DNA from: Mesostigma viride
Taxonomy: Eukaryota > Streptophyta > Mesostigmatophyceae > Mesostigmatales > Mesostigmataceae
NCBI GenBank assembly: GCA_009746045.1
Contig: RPFO01000127.1
Coordinates: 1,749,011 to 1,813,010 of the forward strand
Length of the DNA stretch: 64,000 nucleotides
Reading direction: 5' to 3'
Positions 46,139 to 56,300 of this stretch are shown here, piece after piece. Under the pieces are notes generated by a model that made no database searches, was not told the origin of the DNA, and saw only the letters and a program-made list of their open reading frames with translations. Within the stretch, counting starts at the first letter, position 1; every line of letters begins with the position of its first letter. Made by a program: the position numbers and the translations under genes.

Positions 46139-46556
46139 AATAGCAATAGCCCTAGCTTGTAACCATTGGCGTCACTGCCGCTAAGGCAGCCATGCCTAGC
46201 TGTGCCAACACACCTAGTCACGTGCCGCCAACGCACGGTACACAACCAGCCATAGCCTTAGCCTAGTCCTAGTACAGCCATGCTACGCCCTGGCTATGTT
46301 CAGATTACTTGCCCACGCTCCTTGCTATGATATGCTCACATGGGTCTTATTGCACCCACAGTTTGCCGGATCGTTAGCCTGTCCTTTTAGCTAGCCGCGC
46401 CCGATTGCAGCTGTGGCATGCCTTTGGCATGAAGGAGACTGGGGGTCTCTGCCCTTTCTCCTGTAGTGCACACACAGGGATTAAAAGCACTTCGGTGCTC
46501 CGTGACTCCCCAACGGGAGCACGAGTTTAATTAATTAATTAATTAATTAATTAATT
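46139..46556 (+). mobile_element. 3'UTR, hairpin and (TTAA)n tail of the second ORF1 subfamily
   Basis: Ends with CTCCC-CAAC-GGGAG (46506-46519) and a TTAATTAAT tail of about 30 bp. The UTR body differs from the first subfamily, but the hairpin loop CAAC and the tail type are kept. Confidence 0.8.
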
Positions 46557-46566
46557 CATACATCCA

Positions 46567-46687
46567 CCTCCATTCATTTCCATCATCCTGAACGACTCGA
46601 CAAACGCCCGGATAAGATAACAGCAGGCTCGAGCTACCATGGTCCGGATTCTTCAATATTTCTGGCCTGCGCTGGTTGTCTCTTCGA
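46567..46687 (+). repeat. 215-bp dispersed element, partial copy
   Basis: CATCATCCTGAACGACTCGAC ... GAGCTACCATGGTCCGGATTC ... CTGGCCTGCGCTGGTTGTCTC: the 3' half of the element seen complete at 47404-47618 and 53349-53562. It starts just behind the LINE tail at 46556. Confidence 0.85.
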
Positions 46688-47250
46688 TACTTACTTACCA
46701 ACTTGCGGCGCATGAACCATGTGCACAAGTCAACACGAGCAAATGCATTGTATCCCACGGTGAGTCATACTCTAGCTCCAATGTACATGCTGTCGCCATG
46801 CATGTTAATTTTTAGCCACCCGGCCTTGTATTAGCCTCATGGGCGCCTGCCAACGTCGAATATCCGGATGTAAATCACATAACTATAAACTGGGAAGAAT
46901 GCGGTCGCAGCCGGCCCGTGATGGTCCATACTTCACATGGCCGGATCGATAGATACTCGCGCGTTGTTACTATATTCTTGGGGCCCCCATCATCGATCAT
47001 TACATAGTATCTTTATCTATATTAAATTAGATATTATCTACCCCATAGTTTAGGACAGCCTCTACACGAGATGTAGACTCAACGCAATCCTTGGGGAACT
47101 GCATTGTTGTAGCAAGTAACCAACCAGATTTCTAAGTGTTTGAATTAAAGGCCCATATTGCTATCGCGACGGTAAATTATAACAACGTAATTTCGATTTG
47201 GGAGTCATTAATCACAAGGAGTTCAGTCCATCAGCATATTCTCTCGGCCG
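46688..47250. other. no gene recognised
   Basis: AT-rich spacer between repeat copies; nothing identified. Confidence 0.5.
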
Positions 47251-47309
47251 GAGCTACCATGGTCCGGATTCTCCCGATTTCTGGCCTGCGCTGGTTGTCT
47301 CCTTGATAT
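47251..47309 (+). repeat. 215-bp dispersed element, 3' end only
   Basis: About 59 bp (GAGCTACCATGG ... CTCCTTGAT) in plus orientation. It pairs with the beginning of the inverted copy at 47404, giving a fold-back of about 58-bp arms around a 94-bp spacer. Confidence 0.85.
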
Positions 47310-47403
47310 TCTCTCGGCCGTAATTTGCGAGGTACTTGTGGGTCCTTCACAAAAACTCGCGCATTAAGGCCGTATATTTGGCCCCCTCATCAATACCCCG
47401 TAT

Positions 47404-47618
47404 TATCAAGGAGACAACCAGCGCAGGCCAGAAATCGGGAGAATCCGGACCATGGTAGCTCGAGCCTGCCGTTATCTTGTCCGCGTGTTCGAGTCGTTCA
47501 GGATGATGAAGATGAATGGTGATGGAAATGTGTATCCTTGTGCATTGAAATTATGGCTGGCTTACGTGTAGAGCGACTATATGACCTAGACGGTGGGGCC
47601 GGAAACAGCATGCTTGAT
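47404..47618 (-). mobile_element. 215-bp dispersed element, full copy (inverted)
   Basis: Begins ATCAAGGAGACAACC and ends GCTTGAT, so its termini are short inverted repeats (ATCAAG/CTTGAT). Same length (215 versus 214 bp) and sequence as 53349-53562. No coding capacity. A non-autonomous DNA transposon is likely; no clear target-site duplication was seen. Confidence 0.75.
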
Positions 47619-47827
47619 CAGGGCGTGTGTTTCGAGCCTAACTGGCCGGGAGTGTCTAGTGGTGAGCACCATTGCTGCGATCGCTCTCCCACCATTTACG
47701 AGGAAATACCCGCAAATGGAAAACCACTGAAAAGGTCTAGCTAGTCAGTCATACCCCGTATTATGACAGTATGGGCCAACACGGGTCCCGGCTTCAACTT
47801 TCATCGCGCGCGCATCTCTCCTTCCAG

Positions 47828-47980
47828 CAGCCTACCGTCACGCATGGCACGCCTGCAGTCCTATTCCATCGAGGGTTGGCACCCCGAAGCCGCCCGTACG
47901 TAGTGATAAACGCCCATGGCGTGGACTGCGGCCATTCCTGCAAACGCTTGTTAAAACGCGCACTGGCGCCTGCGGAAGAA
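47828..47980 (+). other. candidate condensation-domain exon with variant HHxxxDG motif
   Basis: After a good acceptor (CTCCTTCCAG) the frame reads [10 protein letters not shown], then [20 protein letters not shown]. This has the spacing of the catalytic region of condensation domains, but HHxxxDG would be AHGVDCG: the second His is kept, the first His and the Asp are changed. The donor is not certain, and an exon of about 20 codons may be missing before 49227. Confidence 0.5.
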
Positions 47981-50295
47981 TGTGCTTTCACGATATCTCT
48001 GGACTCTGAATAGATTCCAGGGCGGAGTAATGCACCTTGCAGCTATACCTTTGGCGTTGCAGACATGCTTCCTTCCGTCCCAAACTAGGAAACTGGCAGA
48101 CAGCGACCGCGATGTCGCAACTGGCATTCATGATTCTGGGCTTCGCATGCAATCTCACGCAATAATGCTTCCGCGCAGGCATTTCCCTGCGTTCCTTACT
48201 CGTAAAATTATTTTTCTGACGTCTCCAGCACAACAATTTTCCCGCGCTTTTTTCTCCTTACATTTTCGGCCTTTTCAGCTTTATGAACGCCGCCTTTTTG
48301 ACCAGCCAAGCTCTGATAAACGGCTCATAACGCCCTCATAACGTGTCGGATACCTACACAACTGAACTGTATTGGAAGCAATTCGAATCTCCTAATGTGC
48401 CGCAGGCTGAAAGTACTGTACAGTAGTAGTAGTAGTTATTGTTGGGTCCCACGCCGCAAAAAGCAGCTTGGCCCTGTATTGGCCCTTGTTGTTGTTGACT
48501 TGTTGTTGCCCACGCCGCATTGGGCAGCAGAGATTTGGAAACGGCCAGGACAGTGAGGATACTGAACAGCATGCCATCACAAACATACAACGCCGGATAG
48601 ATGTAGTATCGGTGCTACTGGGTTGTTGATACTTGTAATGATTCCAAGATATTCCATGGGCTCACTAGGAGACGGTATTCGTACCTGTCCACCCACAGAG
48701 TACTGAGATTGCCCAAGTGCCGAGCCCGTAACCTCCTGCAACCACGTCGCAATATTACTTGGCAAGGCTGCCAGAGTGGCCTCTCCATGACGTTGGCTAC
48801 ATCATGTATTCCGTCAGGCCTCGCATATGCTTGTGGTGGTGCGCTGAGCGCGGCGCCTGTCACTAAGTTGTGGAAGAATCCGGATGGGCTCAGCATGGCG
48901 GAAGGACGCAGCTGGCCGCAGTGTCCGGCCTAGGTGCCTCCGACAGGCTGCGAGCGCGACTTTCTGTAATGTGTCCGAGAGCATAGACGACGGGAATGCC
49001 ATGCCGATAGCGTGTACTTCCAGAAATTGGGCGTCATGGGTAGCCATTATTGGTAGAAAATTTCTTATCTCGCCGCATTGGGGGGTTACGTCGGCAGGCA
49101 TTATGCAGTGGCAGCCGTAACGTTGACATTGTGGGTGGGGATGTCTTTATGAGCTGGTACTTGGTTAATTTCTCCCACCCAACGTCGGAGTGGTGGTAGA
49201 GGTGATTTAATTTGCATAAAACGCAGATGGGGTTGGAAGTGGTGGGGAATGGGACGAGCCAGCTCGTCCCGCTCGATCCTGCAGTGGAGGAGTATTGGAA
49301 TGTGCTGCTGTACGCGAACAAGGCTCCCCCACCGTTGCTGCTACCCCAGGGCGCTACTGTGGCGACGGATGCAGAAAAGTCCCCGTCCAGGTCCGCCATC
49401 GTCGAGCATGATTCCCTGTCCATTCCCGCCAAAACGGTTTCGGGTCTTGAGGTAAGGGGCATTGCGACGACCCTGTAATAGCCTCTGCTGCATGGCGTGG
49501 CCATTATAAGCTTTCCCAGGTGAAGAGATCTCCGTTTTTTCCGTCCGGTGAACATTTGTCAAATGCCGTAATCACGTTGGATGCGTAGACACGCTTTCGT
49601 GTTTCCGGCTTCCCGTCGACATTACAGTAAGATCCCAGTTTCCATAATGATCAGAGCTTGATGTTATGCAGCCCCTTATTCGCAATAGTAAGCAAGTGTC
49701 GTGCCCTGGAACGGCAGCTGGCAGCCTCCTATCCATGTTGTGGCAACATGAGACATGCCAGTGTGTTGTAGTGCATTTAGCATCTCAGGGATGGTGGTGC
49801 AGCCACGCATGCTTTTGCCGGTGCCTGCAATTGTCAGGCCTCGAATGGAGTGGACAGGCTTACATGCCACAACCATGCAGCACTCACCATTCTAAAACAA
49901 GTGGCATTTGCACTAGGTAGGCTTGTGCCACATGTGCTGTTCTCCTGTACTTCGTGTTTGATCAGGCTAGCTGTATTAATGTCCATTGCCTTGACTACAG
50001 GATGTCCGTTAGGGGAATCCGCCAGTTCGCATTAGGTACAGATTCGTTTGAACTTTCGTGCCTTTAGGGTTGCGGTTATAACAGTCGTGCCTTTAGGGTT
50101 GCAGTTATGACAGTATGATATGCCATCTGTGTGAAGGTTGCGAAAGCCCTGCTTTGAGCCCTAGGCCCGTCACCTTCCCCCTCCCATTTCACGCATCCCA
50201 TTTAATTTTTTTCACTAGTTGCCTATATCACCCACCCATCAATACACCCGCCCACCCACCCATCCACCAACCCGCCAGCCCGCCCGCCCGCCCCG

Positions 50296-50368
<73 letters not shown>

Positions 50369-53300
50369 ACCCACGCACGCACACACGTTGTCCATCCTGC
50401 TTAGAGTGGAGTTGAGTGCGTGCAGCATCTATTAAGCTGGAATTACCGTATTCAGATTACCTGCATTACTAGCTTTGAGCATCTGCTGCTGTCAACAATA
50501 TGTCGCAGCCATCGCTGCCGTTGCCTCCATGAGTTGAAGGGTATGCACCACCAGATCAGAATGCTGGCTCTTGCGGATTGCAGCAGCCCAGGTGCATGTG
50601 CCTTATTTCCCTAAGCACCCTATCAGCCCAGGTGCATGTGCCTTATTTCCCTAAGCACCCTATCAGCCCAGGTGCATGTGCCTTATTTCCCTATGCACCC
50701 TATCAGCCCCAACCAAGTCTTAGGTATGCCTGACGAGTCTAGGCATGATGGTGATGCTGGGTCTAGCAACGTAGTAACAGCTGGCAACTGTGCTGTCCTC
50801 CCTGGTCAGACTATGTACTTTGGCTGCTATTTTCCATTCTAGCCTTTAAGAATGTCTCACTTTCTTCCCAGGGATGAGGCGGGCTCGACTTGATGGGGAA
50901 TACATGCTCTGGACATTGATGTATTCCCTGACATGGCGATGACGTAGAGTAATGGATGCGTTCTTCCCTTACATGGCCGTGCCGTAGAGCCATCACCCCT
51001 GCATGCCTTTCTAGGGCCGCCAACGATCACCGGGCTTGGCCGCCGCGGCTAAAATAGAGCTCTCTTTGTATCATGGCTCACCAGAGCATGGACAGTTGCA
51101 CAATCTGCGTTCCTGTTTGAACATCGGTCATCCCCCTCCCCCCCGCTCCCCCCAAACGCCCCCACCCCTGCAGGGCGTGTGCTCCCAGCACAGCTCTTTC
51201 CTCGCGGCCTCCCTCCTCACCGCACTCGTGGCGCTGCTGCACAAGTACTGCAACGAGCAGACCAGCCTGACCGTCGGAGTCATGCTGCCGGGCAGGGTGC
51301 ACAAATTCCCGCCGCCGCCGCGCGTCACTGTCAACGGCATGCGGCAGGTGGGTGGTGTCTGCCGGGACATGGAGAAACATACTTCGGGTCCCTTCTCACA
51401 AAGTAATATGCCTCGGGTGCCTGTCCTCAGAAATTCACACGTCTGGCGCCATGCCAGGTGCACGACCGCTAGAAACCATGTGGCCCACCCTGGCTAGAAA
51501 CCAGCCAGCTAGCTGTGGCCAGAAACCACATGGCCAACCCTGGTCGCTCTAAGAACGCCTCCGCCCTGCGCCCTAAACAGAAGGAGAGCCGGCAAGGGCA
51601 ATGTCGCAGCATTTTTTACATAAAATCGTGTCAGGTGAAGAAAGTCGTGGGGGGATGCCATGCCCACAAGCATGCTCTTCCCTTTTTTCCTCTCTCTCCA
51701 GTGCATATCTGTCTCTCCTCCACCATGGCTGGTGGGCGTGCAACAGCGTGGTGGGTGTGCACCATTCCCTGGCCCGTTTGTAGATGCCACGTTAAAAGTA
51801 ACCGCACGTTCAGACTCCCCAGCACCTTCGCGTCAGCTTGGCGCTATGAATGAGCCCTGCGCGTAAGGCCTGCTTTTGGAAGGATAATGCCGTTGTCTGG
51901 TGCACTTTTTCCCTCTGTCGGATACCATCGTTTCCCGTATTATGCGAAGTGCCTAATTTCTTGTATCTTTATTTCCGGTTTCCTTATTCCCGAAATCCTT
52001 TTGTCCCTAACCTTGTTCCTCATCCTTGTTCCTTATCCTCATTCCCGACATCCGCGTGTCCCTCTGGCTGCCCCCGCTGCCCCCATCGCGCCCCAGGTGC
52101 CCAACTTAGTACCCGTCAATGTTACCACCACCAACGCGGCCTCCGTGGCGGATCTGCTTGCGTCGGTCACGGCGCGACTACAGGGCGCGCTGGCCCACGC
52201 GTCCGCTCCCTTCCCCCTGCTGGTGGAGAAACTGGTGGCGGCCACCTCTGGCAGCAAGGGGGGCAGCATCACCAGTGTCAAGGTGAGCTCAACAGCATGA
52301 GTAGGGCTAGGAGCATCAGCATCACCAGGGCAAGGAAGGCCATAACTAGAGTGTTAGCTATATCACCAGCACCAGGGTGAGTTTGACACCATAGCCACTG
52401 TTGGCAGTGTCACCCGTTGAGATGAGTTTACCTCATAACCAGCACAGTTATGGATACCTGTTTGCGTAATGATTTCCGCTGCAAAGGCCATATCGGATGC
52501 CACGCGGGTGATGCTGCCATCCGCACTCCCCCACCCCCGCCAAAATATCTGCTGCAAGGGACCATGTCAGGTGCGACGACATGCTAGTGTTTGCTTGCGC
52601 AAACGAGGCACACAGGTTAGGTGACGCTCATTTCAACATGCAATTAGGAAAATAATAATAATAAATTTTTTTTTCAGTGTCCTTGGACTGCTTGGCCCAT
52701 CGATGTCTACCTGACCCGAGAACTCTGGCGGCCGTACCACTTGAACTTATGCAAAACATGGACATCACTCATGCCTTCTGTGTGCCTGCAGGCGCGCGAC
52801 AAGAATGAAGGCACCCTCCTCCCCAGCGTGGTGTTGGACTTTTCCGAAGACGTCGATCCATCCACCACGCCCTCCAACGGCCACTCCGACACGGTTGCTC
52901 TTCTGGGCTACACGCCGGCCGTGTATGTGCATGTAAGGCCTGGGGCCGGTGCCCAGGTGGCGGATGATGGCAGCCAACACCGCTCACTGGACGCCCACTT
53001 CTATCTGAACGTGTCAGAGATCGACCCGGTGGTCGCGCGTGCAATGCCGCGCCACCTGGCGGGCATGATGGCCGCGTTTGTCGGGCCAGAAGGCTCGGCC
53101 GTTCCCTTGCACTCGCTCGACTACCTGGACCCCAAGGAGAAGGAGCGGCTATTTTTGGACTTCAACCGCACCGCGCGCGAGTTCCCAAACTGCTGCGTGC
53201 ACCAGCTGGTCGAGCGCGCGGCGGCGCGGCACCCAGACAAAGTGGCGGTCGTCTTTGGGCCCCTGGAGGTGGGTCTAAAGACCTTATGACGCTCTAGGTG

Positions 53301-56300
53301 GCTGCAGTTGCTCACATTTCCACGGAAACCTGTCTGTAAAAGTATATGATCAAGCAAGCTGTTTCCGGCCCCACCGTCTAGGTCATCTTGTCGCTCTACA
53401 CGTAAGCCAGCCATAATTTCAATGCACAAGGCTACACATTTCCATCTCCATTCATATTCATCATCCTGAACGACTCGACAACGCGGACAAGATAACGGCA
53501 GGCTCGAGCTACCATGGTCCGGATTCTCCCGATTTCTGGCCTGCGCTGGTTGTCTCCTTGATGTAGTCTAACCAATACCTCTACAAATTGGTTGCCTTGC
53601 CAAGCTGTGGGTGGCTACAGGCGCCGCCCCCTGGGGATGGCATGTGCGGTGCACGCTCCGATGCTTGCAGGTGTGCAGGGGGATGATGTCCCTTGCGGGG
53701 GTGTCTAGTGGAAGATGTGCGCATCTGCTTCCAGCCTCCATCTCCACCTCTGGAAGATGTGCGCAGCTGCTTCCAGCCTCCATCTCCACCTCTGGAAGAT
53801 GTGCGCAGCTGCTTCCAGCCTCCATCTCCACCTCTGGAAGATGTGCGCAGCTGCTTCCAGCCTCCATCTCCACCTCTTGAGCGAGCGCATGTAGCGTGCA
53901 GGACACCGATGGCTGCTTGGCCAGCATGTGGAGGTTTAGACCGCCAGTCATGCAGAGGGTACCGGGCCAGCGGTGTGCGCTTGTTTGGGTGGTCAGGCTA
54001 AACTGCCTGCATGGCTAGCCAGCCTGCATCCTGCATGCATGCCATGTGGCGGTACCCCAAGCAATGCTGGGGGCAATGCTGTTAAGGGGCATAGGGGTCC
54101 AGTACTACGCAGACAAGTGGTTCCTTACCAGCCGCCTTGTGTCGTAGGAGGAACACACTGACAAGTTTTCATTCTCTATGTGCCCCTCCCCCCCCCGTGC
54201 AGGTGACCTACCGCCGTCTCAACGAGATGTCGAACCAGCTGGCGCACTACCTGCGCACCAAGGGGGCGGGCCACGGCAAGTTTGTGGGCTTGTTCCTGGA
54301 GCGCGGTGTGGAGATGATCGTCGGGCTGCTGGCCATCCTCAAGGCGGGCTCGCCGTACATACCCATGGACCCGGTACGGACACACAACAACACGTCAATA
54401 TGTGCCATGGACCTGCTTGGCTTGACATGATCATACTGTTGTGTATCCTTCGTGCTTGGGGCTCGCTGCTTGGCTTGACATGATAATACCTTGTGGCTTG
54501 CTGGGTCCATTCCCTCCCATGCGTCCGTCTCCTCGCGTTCTCATGCGTCCCTCTTACTCCCTCCCATCTGCCCCTTCCCCCCTCTTGTCTTTTCTCCCTC
54601 CTACTCCCCCCCCCCCCCCCCCCTTCTCTTTCCTGGTTGTCCTCCGCCCCCCCCCCAGGTGTACCCGCGTGACCGCATCGCAATGATGATGGAGGACGCT
54701 GCGTGCACTCTGGTGGTGACGTCGTCCGACCTCAAGGCACGGCTGCCCACCAACACAGCCGAGGGGGGAGCCACCAGCGGATCTGCGCCCAATGTGAGCT
54801 GCCGAGCGCCATCTGTGTGTTGGTTGTCTTATGTTTGCGTGCGGGTGTGGCTGGGGCTGGGGCTGGGGCTGGGGCTGGGGCTGGGGCTGGGGCTGGGGCT
54901 GGGGCTGGGGCTGGGGCTGGGGCTGGGGCTGGGGCTGGGGCTGCGGCTGGGTCTGGGGCTGCGGCTGCGGCTGCGGCTGCGGCTGCGGCTGCGGCTGCGG
55001 CTGCGGCTGCGGCTGGGGCTGGGGCTGGGGCTGGGACTGGGGCTGGGGCTGGGGCTGTGGGTGTGGCTGTGGGTGTGGCTGTGGGTGCGAGCATTGATTG
55101 TTTGGTTGGTTGGCCTTGTGTGTGCGTCTGTGTTTTTTATACACGTTGGTTTTTCTCTGTGAGAGCTGCTGGCTGCTGGGTTTCTCTGGGCGCTTGCGCA
55201 CACTGTTTCACTCGCTCGTCTGCATGTGTGCTCTCTCATCGTCCTTCCATGCAATGGTCTATGTGTGTGTGCTGCATTTTTTACGGTTGTCTGTGTGCGT
55301 ACGCGAGCTTGTTCATGCGCTTGACATTATGTATCTCTCTGTCTCAGCTCATTCTTATTTGTCTCATTTTATGCATTCCCCCCGTGGGCCCCCAAACGCC
55401 AGGGCACCTCCCACTCGGACGGCGCGGTCACGCTCATCTGTCTTGACGAGGAGGCAACACTCATCGGCGACAACTGGAAGGAGGACCTGGTCCCAGATGC
55501 CGAGTTTGGCGCCTGCACGCCCGAGGACCTCGCGTACGCAATATTCACGTCCGGGTCGACCGGCCGGCCCAAGGGCGTGCAGATCAAGCACGTGAGCGTG
55601 GTCAATCTGCTGGCGTCGGAGGCGAGGCTCGCCGAGTTGAGCGAGAGCGATGTCCTGGTCGCAGTGTCGACGATTTGTTTCGACATTGCCGGGCTGGAGC
55701 TGTTCATGCCGCTCATGGTGCGCGTGTGGCGATAAGTGTAGGGGAGGATGGCTGGAAATAGCGATAGGAGGTTGGATCAGTTCATGTTGCTCATGGGGGG
55801 TGATAGCGAGTGTTGGTGGTTAGGGCTAAAGTTATCGATGAGCTGTCCTTGCCGCTCGTGGTGGATGATGATAGCTATAGGCGGCTATGACTGAAAATAG
55901 CGTTAGTTTGAAGCAGGCTATGATGCGCGGTTATACATGTACATTGCTGTATATTCGTAGCTATACATGACTATGCAACAGCTACAGGCTTTAGCTGTAT
56001 GTGCCACCCGTGGTGCATGGCCTTAGCTAAAGGCTGAGACCAGGAAGTTGTCCATCATGATTGATGGAGTGCTGGTAGCCATTTCCTGCAGCGGTCCATT
56101 CTGCTCATGGTGCGTGACCGGAGGTAAGCATGGCTGTAAATAGACTCAGGCTAGAGCTGTTCACGCCGGTCAGGGTGGAGTATGACGATATGTGTGGTTT
56201 TCTGACGTTCCTGCCTGTTTCGCATACGTCCATGCCTGTTGGGTGCCCTGCGGTCCCCAGGCCGGCGCCCGCCTGGTTATCGCCAGCCGAGAGGTGGCGG

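Larger units (their letters stand above)
49227..53150 (+). other. NRPS condensation domain, central and C-terminal parts
   Basis: [10 protein letters not shown] and PLLLPQGA (exon 49227), [16 protein letters not shown] and TVGVMLPGR (51174), then [10 protein letters not shown] and [11 protein letters not shown] (52097) follow the usual condensation-domain order (YW...LP; LLALLxRY...G...GR; PFxxLVExL). The exon at 52792 ends the domain and carries the linker [17 protein letters not shown] leading into adenylation. Confidence 0.85.
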
